The notes: a model not told the origin generated them from the letters alone. 64,000 bases of DNA from WTFV01 sp965203525 (GCA_965203525.1 OZ241898.1:4154001-4218000); one strand, 5' to 3'; numbered from the stretch's first letter, positions 44,240 to 52,275 are shown. A program made the numbers and translations.

Positions 44240-44550
44240 GCGCCACTCCCCTCTCCGCGCGCCGGCGGCGGGTCGGCGGCGGCGTCACGCACCAGTCCCC
44301 GCTCGGCGAGCCGTCCGAGGAACTCCCGGACGTCGTCCTCCGGCTCCGCCCCGGGAAACTGCTCCTTGAGGCTCTCCACCACGTCGTCCAGCGACCGCCC
44401 GTCGCACCGATCGACGATCGCCTTGCCCGGCTCGTTGAGCACGATCATCCCCTCGGGGAAGACGAGCTGGTGCTCGTTGCGCACCTTGTCCCACCGATAA
44501 CGCGTGTGCGGCGCCAGCACCGGCCGCCGGATGCCCTCCTCCATCGTCAC
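44236..44550 (-). CDS. pqqD: PqqA peptide chaperone PqqD
   Basis: A 104-residue PqqD: RPVLAPHTRYRWDKVRNEHQ and the winged-helix body EPGKAIVDRCDGRSLDDVVESL are family hallmarks. It binds the precursor peptide PqqA and delivers it to PqqE. The final ~12 residues (DPPPARGEGSGA) are outside the family and match repeats in the adjoining micro-ORF, so the natural end may have been extended. GTG 44550 overlaps the pqqC stop (GTGA); ATG two codons later would also serve. Confidence 0.93.
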   Translation of the reverse strand: MTMEEGIRRPVLAPHTRYRWDKVRNEHQLVFPEGMIVLNEPGKAIVDRCDGRSLDDVVESLKEQFPGAEPEDDVREFLGRLAERGLVRDAAADPPPARGEGSGA

Positions 44551-45257
44551 CCCGCCGCGCCGCCGGTCGGCGTCACGCACTGGTGGTAGACGGCGTCGAG
44601 CTGCGCCCAGAGCAGATCGCACTTGAAGCGCAGCGCCGCCGCCGCCCGCTCCTGCTCCGGACGGGTGACGCAGTGGTCCAGGACGATCGACAGCCCGTGG
44701 TCGGTGTCGCGCGGCGCCTGCGTCAGGCGCGACCGGAAATAGGCGAGCGCCGCCGGATCGATCCAGGCGTAGTGCTTCTCGAAAGCCGCGAGCCGCGTCG
44801 CCATCAGGTCCGGCGAGAAGAGCTCGGTCAGCGACGAGGCGACGCCCTCCACCCACGGGCGCGTCTCGACGAACTTCACGTAGGCGTCGACGGCGTAGCG
44901 CACCCCGGGCAGGAGCCGGCGATCGTCTTCGAGCTCCTCCGGGGCCACGCCGGCCGCGGCGGCCAGACGCAGCCACTTGTCGATGCCCCCCGGCGTGCCG
45001 TCCGTGCCGTCATGGTCGTGGATGCGCTGGATCCACTTCTGGCGGATGACGCGATCGGGACACCGCGACAGCAGGATGGCGTCCTTGATCGGGATGTTCT
45101 TCTGGTAGTAGAAGCGGTTGGCGACCCAGAGCCGGATCTGCTCCCGGCTCAGCCGGCCGTCGTTCATCAGCCGGTGAAAGGGATGCTTGTCGTGGTAGCG
45201 GGCCTGTCCGACCGCCCGCAACTGCCCGGTGAACTCGTCCCGTGACCACGGTTTCAT
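44547..45257 (-). CDS. pqqC: Pyrroloquinoline-quinone synthase PqqC
   Basis: A 236-residue all-helical oxidase of the PqqC/TenA fold performing the final eight-electron oxidation and ring closure. YHDKHPFHRLMNDG, LWVANRFYYQKNIPIKDA and DHDGTDGTPGGIDKWL are close to the standard family sequence. ATG 45257 is chosen; the frame is open upstream through the end of pqqB sequence on another frame, which is not coding. Confidence 0.95.
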   Translation of the reverse strand: MKPWSRDEFTGQLRAVGQARYHDKHPFHRLMNDGRLSREQIRLWVANRFYYQKNIPIKDAILLSRCPDRVIRQKWIQRIHDHDGTDGTPGGIDKWLRLAAAAGVAPEELEDDRRLLPGVRYAVDAYVKFVETRPWVEGVASSLTELFSPDLMATRLAAFEKHYAWIDPAALAYFRSRLTQAPRDTDHGLSIVLDHCVTRPEQERAAAALRFKCDLLWAQLDAVYHQCVTPTGGAAG

Positions 45258-45316
45258 CAGCGCCCCCACCGCTCCGCGGGACGGCTTACCGCCGCCCCGC
45301 GGCCGCGCCGTGCTGC

Positions 45317-46246
45317 TCAGAGATCGAAGACGTCCCCGTCGGCGCCGACCCGGACGCCCGCGTCCTCGACGCGGCGCCGCTCCGGGCTCGACGCGTTCAG
45401 CATCGGGTTCGTGTTGTTGACGTGCACGTACACGCGGTGGCGGACGGGCAGCCCGCCCATCCACGCAAGGCTCCCACCGTCGCCGGCGACCGGCAGATGC
45501 CCCATCTCCCGCGCCGTGACGTCGGTGATGCCGGCCGTGCGCGGCTCGTCGTCCGACCAGAAGGTGCCGTCCAGCAGGAGGGCGTCGGCGCCCTCGGCCG
45601 CTGCGCGCAACGCATCGTTGACGGCCGGCGCGCCGGGCGCGTACACGAGCCGGGCGCCGCGGGCGACGTCGGTGATCTCCAATCCGATCACGGATCCGAC
45701 GGCGTCGGCCGCCTCCGTGCCGACGACGAAGCGCGGCACGTCGCGTCCCACCTCGAACGCCCGCAGCCGCAGGCCGCTCGGCCCGCCGTCCACCCCCGCC
45801 GGCAGCTCCGTCGGCTCGTCCAGCGGCAGGTCGATCCAGGGGCGCGGGGCGAAGTGCGACAGGACCGGGGCCACCGGGAAGTGCTCCGTCAGCCACTCGC
45901 GCACCAGCGGGGTGGAGACGACCGGGAACGCGCAGCCCTCCCGGACGAGGAGGAGTCCCGACACGTGGTCCAGCTCGGCGTCGGTGAGCACGCAGCCCGC
46001 GATGGCCGTCGCGCGCCCGCCGCCGCCGGCCGGCGTCAACTCGGGCGTCGCCTGGATCTGCTGTCGGATGTCCGGAGAAACGTTGAAGAGGAACCACCGC
46101 TCGCCGTCGGCGGTAATCGCAAGGGAAGACTGGGTGCGTGCGGAAATCTCGGGAGATCCCGCACGCACGCCAGAGCAGTTCGGGCATCGGCAGTTCCACT
46201 GCGGCAGGCCGCCGCCGGCCGCCGAGCCCAGGATCCGAACGCGCAC
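45317..46246 (-). CDS. pqqB: PQQ biosynthesis protein PqqB (metallo-beta-lactamase fold)
   Basis: A 309-residue PqqB: MRVRILGSAAGGGLPQWNCRCPNC start with its CxC..C zinc site, LTDAELDHVSGLLLVREG, and FVGTEA / LLLDGTFWSDDE further on, ending HVNNTNPMLNASSPERR. PqqB acts as a hydroxylase on the linked Glu-Tyr dipeptide in current models. GTG 46246 starts 25 bases after pqqA. Confidence 0.95.
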   Translation of the reverse strand: MRVRILGSAAGGGLPQWNCRCPNCSGVRAGSPEISARTQSSLAITADGERWFLFNVSPDIRQQIQATPELTPAGGGGRATAIAGCVLTDAELDHVSGLLLVREGCAFPVVSTPLVREWLTEHFPVAPVLSHFAPRPWIDLPLDEPTELPAGVDGGPSGLRLRAFEVGRDVPRFVVGTEAADAVGSVIGLEITDVARGARLVYAPGAPAVNDALRAAAEGADALLLDGTFWSDDEPRTAGITDVTAREMGHLPVAGDGGSLAWMGGLPVRHRVYVHVNNTNPMLNASSPERRRVEDAGVRVGADGDVFDL

Positions 46247-46271
46247 CGCGAACGACCCTGTCGATCCCCGC

Positions 46272-46346
46272 CTAGCGGCTGTTGACGTAGAACGTCACTT
46301 CCATCGAGAGGGAGATCGCTTTGAACTCGGGCTTCGTCCAGGTCAT
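46272..46346 (-). CDS. pqqA: PQQ precursor peptide PqqA
   Basis: A 24-residue peptide, MTWTKPEFKAISL followed by SMEVTFYVNSR, with the Glu and Tyr (E16, Y20, spacing ExxxY) that become PQQ. An aaggag box lies eight bases before ATG 46346. It is the first gene of the pqqABCDE run; a good promoter is at 46399-46427. Confidence 0.97.
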   Translation of the reverse strand: MTWTKPEFKAISLSMEVTFYVNSR

Positions 46347-46398
46347 CTTGGCTACTCCTTGGTAGTTCCGAAGAAACGCTGTGAACGGTGAACGTCGG

Positions 46399-46427
46399 AG
46401 CATACCACTCTCGCCGGCGGAGCGCAA
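46399..46427 (-). promoter_or_regulatory. Promoter of the pqq operon
   Basis: On the minus strand TTGCGC (46427-46422) and TATGCT (46404-46399) are 17 bases apart, giving a start site about 45 bases before pqqA. It lies between pqqA and the MATE gene, whose coding is on the same strand but far upstream. Confidence 0.55.
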
Positions 46428-46500
46428 GGGTTCGACGACTCCGATCCGCGGCCCGGAGACGCGCCGGCCGGCGGTCCCCCCCGCGGCGACCCGGCTCCGT

Positions 46501-46665
46501 GCGGAGACGCCGAGTCCGCCGGCGGCAAGCTGCGCGACCGGCTCGCCGCGCGTCGAGCCGTTCGATGCCGCCGCCGAGCGCCAGCGAGTCCGCCGGCGGC
46601 GAGCTGCGCGACCGGCTCGATGGTCCCGCGGCGCCCGGTTCGCCGCGCGGAGACGCCGAGGCGTT
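46501..46665. repeat. Nested direct repeats upstream of the pqq promoter, spacing 74 and 146 nt
   Basis: gagtccgccggcggc starts at 46512 and 46586 (spacing 74) and extends about 33 nt through gctgcgcgaccggctcg. gcggagacgccgag occurs at 46501 and 46647 (spacing 146, about twice 73). The 323-base gap between MATE and pqqA holds these repeats and the promoter and nothing else I can see. Confidence 0.85.
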
Positions 46666-46669
46666 CCGG

Positions 46670-48160
46670 TCAGACGCGCATCGTCCGCCAGCGCCCGCCG
46701 CGGAAGAGCCGCTGCATCAGCACGAGCTGCAGCGCGGGCGCCGCCACCCAGGCGAGCAGCGCGCCCTCGGGCGCCCAGCCGGCCCCGACCGCCAGGATCA
46801 GCGTCAGCGCCAGCAGCACGCCCCACTGCGTCACGATCGTGTAGCGGAAGATCGGCTTCGTGTCGCCCGCGCCGGTCAGCGCTCCCTGGGTGCCGATGCT
46901 GAGCGAGCTGAAGAACTGCGCCACCGCGAACCAGCGCAGCACCGTGGCCCCCAGCGCGGCGACTTCCGGATCGGCGAGGAACAAGGCGGCGAGCGGGCCG
47001 GCGAACAGAAAGGTCGCCGCCACGACGCCCGCCATGATCAGCCCGAGCAGCAGCACGGCGCGCTGGCCGAGCGACTGCGCCAGATCGTAGCGGCGCGCCC
47101 CGACCGCCTGGCCGACGAGCGTCGCGGCCGCCACCTGGAACGCCAGCGCCGGCAGCACGCTCGCCAGGCGCACTTGCAGGCCCACGCCGACCGCGGCGTG
47201 CAGCGCAGCCCCGCGCGGCGCCGTCCCCAGCAGGGCCAGGTACACCACGCGGGCGCCGTTGCGGGCGACGGCGGCCAGGGCCGGCGGCGTGCCGATCCGC
47301 AGGATGCGCCGCATCAGTTCCCGATCGGCGTCCTGCCCGGGTCGCAGCCGCGGGCGCGCGTGCGGGGCGCCGCCCCTCGTCTCGCCGGCGGGATCCGGAC
47401 GTCGCAGCCGCGGGCGCGCGTGCGGGGCCTGCCGTCCGTTCCGCATCTCGCTTCTCGGGCGGCGCAGCCGCAGGCGCGCGTGCGGGGTGCCGCGCACGAG
47501 CAGCGCCAGCCAGGCTGCCGCGCCGAGGCCGCGGGCCGCCACCGTGCCGATCGCCGCCCCGGCCACGCCCTGGGCGGGAACGGCCCCCGCGCCGAAGACG
47601 AAGACGTAGTTGAGCCCGACGTTCAGCACGCTGACGACGGCGGCGATCTTCAGCGGCGTCAGCGTGTCGCCCGTCCCCCGCAGGACGGCCGCGGCGACGA
47701 CGTTCGTCCAGAGGAACAGCGTGCCCAGGAAGTAGACGTGCAGGTAGGGAACGCCGTGCGCCAGCGTCCCGTCGCTCGCCTGCAGCGCCACCAGCAGCGG
47801 CCGGCTCGCAAGGTATCCGACCAGGGTGGTCGGCGCGCCGAGCAGAACGACGAGCCGGAAGCTCTGCCGCACCGCGCCGTCGACCTGTGTCCGGTCCCCC
47901 GCCCCGACCCCCTGGCTGACGAGCGTGATCACCCCGGCCGCGACGGCCAGCGCCGCCGACTCGAGCAGGAACGTGATCTGCCGGTTCAGTCCGATGGCGG
48001 CCGTCGCCTCGGCGCCGAGCCCGCGGACCATCAGGAAGTCGGCGACGCCCAGGCTCAACTCCAGGACGCTGTAGACCAGCGTGGGCCAGGCGAGCGCCCA
48101 GATCCGGCGGTACGAGCCGCGCGATCCGCCGGCGGCCGGGTCGGACGCGGAATCCGGCAT
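46670..48160 (-). CDS. MATE-family multidrug efflux protein with repeat insertion in the central loop
   Basis: A 496-residue, twelve-helix MATE transporter (WALAWPTLVYSVLELSLGVADFLMV, AALAVAAGVITLVSQGVGAG, GTGDTLTPLKIAAVVSVLNVGLNYVFVFG in the first half; ARNGARVVYLALLGTA, RAVLLLGLIMAGVVAATFLFAG, GALTGAGDTKPIF in the second). It should export cationic compounds using Na+ or H+. Between the two halves is a ~60-residue insert with PHARLRLRRP, PHARPRLRRP and PHARPRLRP, three basic repeats made by 60 nt-spaced DNA units; most MATE proteins have a short loop there. ATG 48160. Confidence 0.88.
   Translation of the reverse strand: MPDSASDPAAGGSRGSYRRIWALAWPTLVYSVLELSLGVADFLMVRGLGAEATAAIGLNRQITFLLESAALAVAAGVITLVSQGVGAGDRTQVDGAVRQSFRLVVLLGAPTTLVGYLASRPLLVALQASDGTLAHGVPYLHVYFLGTLFLWTNVVAAAVLRGTGDTLTPLKIAAVVSVLNVGLNYVFVFGAGAVPAQGVAGAAIGTVAARGLGAAAWLALLVRGTPHARLRLRRPRSEMRNGRQAPHARPRLRRPDPAGETRGGAPHARPRLRPGQDADRELMRRILRIGTPPALAAVARNGARVVYLALLGTAPRGAALHAAVGVGLQVRLASVLPALAFQVAAATLVGQAVGARRYDLAQSLGQRAVLLLGLIMAGVVAATFLFAGPLAALFLADPEVAALGATVLRWFAVAQFFSSLSIGTQGALTGAGDTKPIFRYTIVTQWGVLLALTLILAVGAGWAPEGALLAWVAAPALQLVLMQRLFRGGRWRTMRV
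47339..47490. repeat. Three in-frame repeats of 60 nt spacing inside the MATE gene
   Basis: gtcgcagccgcgggcgcgcg starts at 47341 and 47401, and a variant (ggcgcagccgcaggcgcgcg) at 47461. The shared part is about 28 nt; the 32 nt between copies are unrelated. Spacing is a multiple of three, so the frame is kept. Each copy is an imperfect palindrome around gcgcgc. Confidence 0.9.
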
Positions 48161-48166
48161 GTATCC

Positions 48167-48258
48167 TGATCCCCTTCGCGTGCGGGGGGACGATCCGTTG
48201 CGGAGTCGGAGCGCATCCGCCGCCCGGTGATCCCCTTCGCGTTGCGGGGGGACGATAC
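48167..48258. repeat. Direct repeat pair in the divergent MATE / M20 promoter region, spacing 61 nt
   Basis: tgatccccttcgcg starts at 48167 and 48228; each is followed by a tgcggggggacgat stretch (one extra t in the second copy). The repeat lies directly upstream of both divergent genes, so it doubles whatever start-site or regulatory sequence it contains. Confidence 0.85.
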
Positions 48259-48287
48259 CAGGATCCGCCGGCGGATCGGGCGACGTC

Positions 48288-49841
48288 ATGCCGGTCATCG
48301 ACCACACCGGGAGGGGAGCCGCGCACGGCGGGCCGTCGGCGGCGGCCCGCGCAACGGCGCAACGGGCGGCCGGGCGCGTCGACGCGGCGGTCTCGACCCT
48401 GGCCGCGCTGGTGGCCTTTCCGACGGTGGCGGATCTTCCGACGCCCAACGCGCGGCTGGCGCCGTTCCGCGAGATGAAGGCGTACCTGGCGGGCGTCTGC
48501 CGCGCCCTGGGCTTCGACTTCGCGGACCATGGGGCGGCGGTCGTGATCGGAACCGGAAGCGCCCCGGACCGCCTGGGGCTCCTGACCCACGGGGACGTGC
48601 AGCCGGCGGACCGGGACCGCTGGCGCGGGGATCCGTTCGCGCTGGACGCGACCAGCGAGCCGGGCCGGCTGGTCGGCCGCGGCGTCGAGGACGACAAGGC
48701 GTCCATCGCCACCGCGCTGCACGCCATGCGCGCCGCCCGCGAGATCGCCGCGCCGCTGCGGCGGCGGATCGAGCTCCTCGTCTCGATGACCGAGGAGTCG
48801 GACTGGACGCCGTTTCGCGAGTTCCTGCGCACCTGGGACCCGCCGGCGCTCAACGTGGCGCTCGACGCCAAGTACCCCGTCGTGACCGCCGAGAAGGGCG
48901 CCGGCGCGATCTTCCTGACCGTGCGGCCGGGCCCGCCCGACGAATCCGGTCCGGCGCGGCGCGGCGCGCGTCTGCTGTCGATCGCCGGCGGCGAGGCACG
49001 CAACCGGGTTCCCGCCGCGGCGGTGGCGGTCGTCGGCAACGCGGACCCCGGCTTGGCGGCGGCGCTGCGCGCCGGCGTCGATCCGTCAGGCGGCGTGACG
49101 TTCGACCTGCAACCGGACGGAGACCGGCTGACCGTGCGGGCGCACGGCGTCGCCGCGCACTCGTCCACGCCGTGGGAGGGCCGGAACGCCGTCACGCACC
49201 TCGCCGCGCTGCTGGCGCGCCGCGACTGGCCGCCCACGCCCGCGAGCCGCATGGTGCGGCTCGTCGCCGACCTCGTCGGCACCGGTGACCGCGCCGAACG
49301 CTTCGGCGAGCTGGCGTGCGCGCATCCGTTCATGGGACCGCTCACCCTCGCGCTGACCCGGCTGCGCGCCCGCGGCGGCGAGGACCTCGAAGCGTGTCTC
49401 AACGTCCGCTGTCCGGCCGGGCGGAGCCGGGCGCAGGTGGAGGCGGCCGTCCACGCCGCGCTCGAGGCGTGGGCGGTGCGGCGCGGGGGCGCGCGGCCCG
49501 CGTGCCGGATCGAAATGGGCGAGCCGTACTACGTGGAGTCGGCGCCCCACGTGCCGGTGCTGGTCGACGTCTACCGCCACTACACGGGCCAGCACGACGC
49601 CGGCCCGGTCGCGGTGGGCGGCGGCACGCAGGCGCGCCTGCTCCCCAACGGGGTCAACTTCGGGCCGTCGATGCCCGGGGCGCCCTACACCGGACACAGC
49701 GACCACGAGTTCGTGACGGTCGAGCAGTTCCGTCTGAACCTGATGATGCAGGCGGCCATGCTGGTCGATCTGGCCGGCGGGCGGGCGGACGCCGGGGTGA
49801 CGGGCGGGAGCGGGCAGGGACCTACACGGCGAGGCGTTTGA
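48288..49841 (+). CDS. M20-family metallopeptidase (dipeptidase type)
   Basis: A 517-residue M20 dipeptidase: zinc-ligand His in LTHGDVQPAD, bridging Asp in GRGVEDDKAS, catalytic Glu-Glu in SMTEESDW, and the dimerisation lid between (ALNVALDAKYPVVTAEKG). The layout with an insert of this length fits PepV/Sapep-like dipeptidases. The end overlaps the convergent SDR gene by 20 bases. ATG 48288. Confidence 0.87.
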   Translation: MPVIDHTGRGAAHGGPSAAARATAQRAAGRVDAAVSTLAALVAFPTVADLPTPNARLAPFREMKAYLAGVCRALGFDFADHGAAVVIGTGSAPDRLGLLTHGDVQPADRDRWRGDPFALDATSEPGRLVGRGVEDDKASIATALHAMRAAREIAAPLRRRIELLVSMTEESDWTPFREFLRTWDPPALNVALDAKYPVVTAEKGAGAIFLTVRPGPPDESGPARRGARLLSIAGGEARNRVPAAAVAVVGNADPGLAAALRAGVDPSGGVTFDLQPDGDRLTVRAHGVAAHSSTPWEGRNAVTHLAALLARRDWPPTPASRMVRLVADLVGTGDRAERFGELACAHPFMGPLTLALTRLRARGGEDLEACLNVRCPAGRSRAQVEAAVHAALEAWAVRRGGARPACRIEMGEPYYVESAPHVPVLVDVYRHYTGQHDAGPVAVGGGTQARLLPNGVNFGPSMPGAPYTGHSDHEFVTVEQFRLNLMMQAAMLVDLAGGRADAGVTGGSGQGPTRRGV

Positions 49842-50565
49842 ACACCCGTTCGGGGACGGCGCGCAGGATCAGCATGACGAGGCGCCAGACGCGGCGCACG
49901 TAGACGACGTCGCGGCGCCGGCGGATCGCCCGGACGACCGCTTCCGCGACTTCCTCCGGTTCCGCCGTCAGCCGCGCCGGCAGGTCCATCCCCTCGGTCA
50001 TCCGCGTGCGCACGAAACCGGGCTTCACCGTCACGACGTGGACGCCGGACGCGGCCAGCCGGTTGCGCAGCCCGGACAGGAACGCGGTGAACCCCGCCTT
50101 GGCCGAGCCGTAGACGTAGTTCGCGGCGCGCCCCCGTTCGCCGGCCACCGAGCTGACGCCGACCAGGACGCCGCGGCGGCGTTCCGCGAACCGCTCGGCC
50201 AGCGCGCCCAGCAGCAGGGCCGGGCCGACGTAGTTGGTCCGCATCACCCGTTCGGCGGCCGCCGCGTTCCGCTGGCTCTCCGCCTGATCGCCGAGCAGCC
50301 CGACGACGCACACCGCCACCTCCGGCAGCGGATCGAGCCCGTCGAGCAGAGAAACGCCGCCGTCGGCGTCGAGCACGTCGCAACGGCGCACGGTCACCGC
50401 GGCGCCGGTACGCACCCGGACGTCCTGCGCTTCTCTTTCGACCCGCGCCGGGTCGCGGCCCGCGAGCAGCAACGCCCGGCCGTCCGCCGCCAGCCTGCGC
50501 GCGACGGCGCGGCCGACGTCCGAGGTCGCCCCGATCACCAGCGCCGTCCCGCTCTCGTCGTTCAC
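49822..50565 (-). CDS. Short-chain dehydrogenase/reductase
   Basis: A 247-residue classical SDR: nucleotide motif VIGATSDVGRAVARRLA, active-site VGVSSVAGERG with the YGSAKAGFTAFL catalytic Tyr and Lys, and PGFVRTRMTEG after it. GATSDIG-type SDRs include decaprenyl-phosphoryl-ribose epimerase subunits (DprE2-like), which it resembles in length and in the C-terminal basic tail with a hydrophobic stretch (VWRLVMLILRAVPERVF). GTG 50565. Substrate not predictable. Confidence 0.85.
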   Translation of the reverse strand: MNDESGTALVIGATSDVGRAVARRLAADGRALLLAGRDPARVEREAQDVRVRTGAAVTVRRCDVLDADGGVSLLDGLDPLPEVAVCVVGLLGDQAESQRNAAAAERVMRTNYVGPALLLGALAERFAERRRGVLVGVSSVAGERGRAANYVYGSAKAGFTAFLSGLRNRLAASGVHVVTVKPGFVRTRMTEGMDLPARLTAEPEEVAEAVVRAIRRRRDVVYVRRVWRLVMLILRAVPERVFKRLAV

Positions 50566-50569
50566 TGCG

Positions 50570-50965
50570 CTAACGCGGTCTGGTCCCGGTCCAGACGCCG
50601 GAGCCGTACCACACGAAGTGCCCCTCGTCGCCCCGGAGGGTGGCGTCTTCGAGCCGGCCGGAGAGGTTGATCGGCATGTCGCCGTCGAGGTCCGGCACGA
50701 TGAACACGAACTCGATCGCGTCGCCGTCGACGGAGCCTTCGACCGGCAGGGCGCCCTCGCCGTCGTGCATGTCGATCTCGCCGCCCAGCGTCGCGCCGTC
50801 CTGCTCGAACGTGACGGTCCAGGTCTGCTCGCCGGTCTGCGTGTCCAGGTCGATCCGCCAGACGCCGCTCACGTCGGACTGCGCGCGGACGGCGGGGAGG
50901 CCGGCGGCAAGGGCGAGGAGGGCGCATCCCGCGAGGGCCATCATTCGCTGCGTACGTGGCGTCAT
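50570..50965 (-). CDS. Small secreted protein, lipocalin-like strand pattern
   Basis: A 131-residue exported protein: signal peptide (MMALAGCALLALAAGLPAVRAQ) then a series of short beta strands beginning SDVSGVWRIDLDTQTGEQTWTV and including GATLGGEIDMHDGEG, which is a pattern common to small secreted proteins that score sugar or lipid turnover (xGxWxx..G start). ATG 50965 has an aggag box. Function unknown. It starts the minus-strand pair followed by the SDR gene four bases after its stop. Confidence 0.7.
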   Translation of the reverse strand: MTPRTQRMMALAGCALLALAAGLPAVRAQSDVSGVWRIDLDTQTGEQTWTVTFEQDGATLGGEIDMHDGEGALPVEGSVDGDAIEFVFIVPDLDGDMPINLSGRLEDATLRGDEGHFVWYGSGVWTGTRPR

Positions 50966-51055
50966 CGTCTCTCCTGTCCGCTCGTGGCGCGGACGCCATT
51001 CTAGCCTGACGGCCATCGGCGCAGCCCCGCGCCGCGGCGGGCGCCCACGGGCCGT

Positions 51056-51114
51056 TGGAAATCTCGCGGGCGATCGCTGCCGCCGGCGCCTGCGCCGAGG
51101 CCGCGAGATTTCCA
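51056..51114. other. Perfect 14 bp inverted repeat with 31-base loop
   Basis: tggaaatctcgcgg (51056-51069) pairs perfectly with ccgcgagatttcca (51101-51114). The AT-rich outer half is unusual in this window. It lies between the minus-strand mtgA (upstream in transcription) and the small secreted protein gene. There is no T-run after it on either strand, so it is not an ordinary intrinsic terminator. Confidence 0.7.
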
Positions 51115-51218
51115 CAGGTCCAAAGCGCTTTCCTCGTTGATGACTCACACGGAAACCGTCATCCGGGGACCTGTCATATGTGAACCCCGAAAGCGTTATG
51201 CGGGTCGTCACCCGCCCG

Positions 51219-52127
51219 TCAGTCGGCGAGCCGCTCGTCGATCATCGCGACGCCGCCGAGCCGGTCCATCTGGGCGCGGATCCATCGCTGCCGCCGGCGG
51301 ACGCGCTGCGACGGGGCGTCCACGCGCCACTCGGCGGGATTCGGCAGGACCGCCGCCAGCAGCGCCGCCTCGTCCGCGTGCAACTCGCGCGGGCGCTTGT
51401 CGAAGAACCGTTCGCTGGCCGCCGTGATCCCGAACACGCCCGGCCCGAACTCGGCGACGTTGAGGTACACCTCCAGGATCCGGCGCTTGCTCCAGCAGAG
51501 CTCGACGAGCATCGTCAGGTACGCTTCGAGCCCCTTGCGGAACAGGCTGCGGCCCGGCCACAGGAACAGGTTCTTGGCGGTCTGCTGCGAGATGGTGCTT
51601 GCGCCGCGCAGCCGCTCGCCGTGCAGGGCGTCGCCCAGCGCGATGCGGATCGCCTCGACGTCGAAGCCGTTGTGGTCCGGGAACTTCTGGTCCTCGGACG
51701 CGATGACGGCGATCGCCGCCTCCGGCGCGATGCCGTCCCAGGCGGTCCAGCGGTACGGCGTCCGCGGCGCCGGCGCGGCGCCGTCCGCCGCCGCGCGCGC
51801 GTCCCGCAGCATGAAGGCGGTGGTCGGCGGCGGCGCCCAGCGCAGCACCACCACCGCCGTCAGCGGAACGACGAGACCGGCGGCCAGCAGCAGCAGACAG
51901 GAGTACCCGCAGATCCGCCCGACAAGCGCGAGCCACGTGCGGCGGGGCGGCTTGCGCCCGCGGCCGGTACGCCGCTTGCGGCCGGACGCCGCGGATCTCG
52001 ACGCCCGCGCCGCTTGCGGCGGCTTGCGCGCGCGGCCGGTGCGCGGCGCGCCGGGGGCGCCCGTCGTCCCGCTCCGCGCGCGGCCGGAGCGGGACGAGGC
52101 GGGTTTCTTCGCGCGTGCGGTGCTCAT
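51219..52127 (-). CDS. mtgA: Monofunctional biosynthetic peptidoglycan transglycosylase MtgA
   Basis: A 302-residue GT51 transglycosylase: one membrane helix (YSCLLLLAAGLVVPLTAVVVL), then VIASEDQKFPDHNGFD with the catalytic Glu, GASTISQQTAKNLFLW, KRRILEVYLNVAEFG and AALLAAVLPNP, all standard; no transpeptidase domain. It polymerises lipid II at the outer face of the inner membrane. The N-terminal ~75 residues are a very basic, Ala/Gly-rich tail not normal for MtgA, containing TGRARKPP and TGRGRKPP 24 residues apart, from a 72 nt-spaced DNA repeat (51949 and 52021). Confidence 0.9.
   Translation of the reverse strand: MSTARAKKPASSRSGRARSGTTGAPGAPRTGRARKPPQAARASRSAASGRKRRTGRGRKPPRRTWLALVGRICGYSCLLLLAAGLVVPLTAVVVLRWAPPPTTAFMLRDARAAADGAAPAPRTPYRWTAWDGIAPEAAIAVIASEDQKFPDHNGFDVEAIRIALGDALHGERLRGASTISQQTAKNLFLWPGRSLFRKGLEAYLTMLVELCWSKRRILEVYLNVAEFGPGVFGITAASERFFDKRPRELHADEAALLAAVLPNPAEWRVDAPSQRVRRRQRWIRAQMDRLGGVAMIDERLAD
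51949..52048. repeat. In-frame repeat pair in the mtgA basic tail, spacing 72 nt
   Basis: ggcttgcgcccgcggccggt at 51949 and ggcttgcgcgcgcggccggt at 52021 differ by one base. On the minus strand they encode the two RTGR.RKPP motifs of the MtgA N-terminus. Confidence 0.85.
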
Positions 52128-52275
52128 GGTGTCGGTTCGGATGGTCCCGGGACGTGCGCTCGATACGCGCCGGCGCGGACGACGCCCGGCGGCCGGGTCG
52201 GGCGGCCGGTGTCTTCGGCACGGCGAAGCCGGCTCCTGTTCGTCTTGTCGGTCGTTCGGCGTACGATCGTGCGGC

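Noticed and set aside
51056..51114. Intrinsic terminator of mtgA
   Set aside because: The hairpin loop is 31 bases and no U-tract follows on the minus strand.
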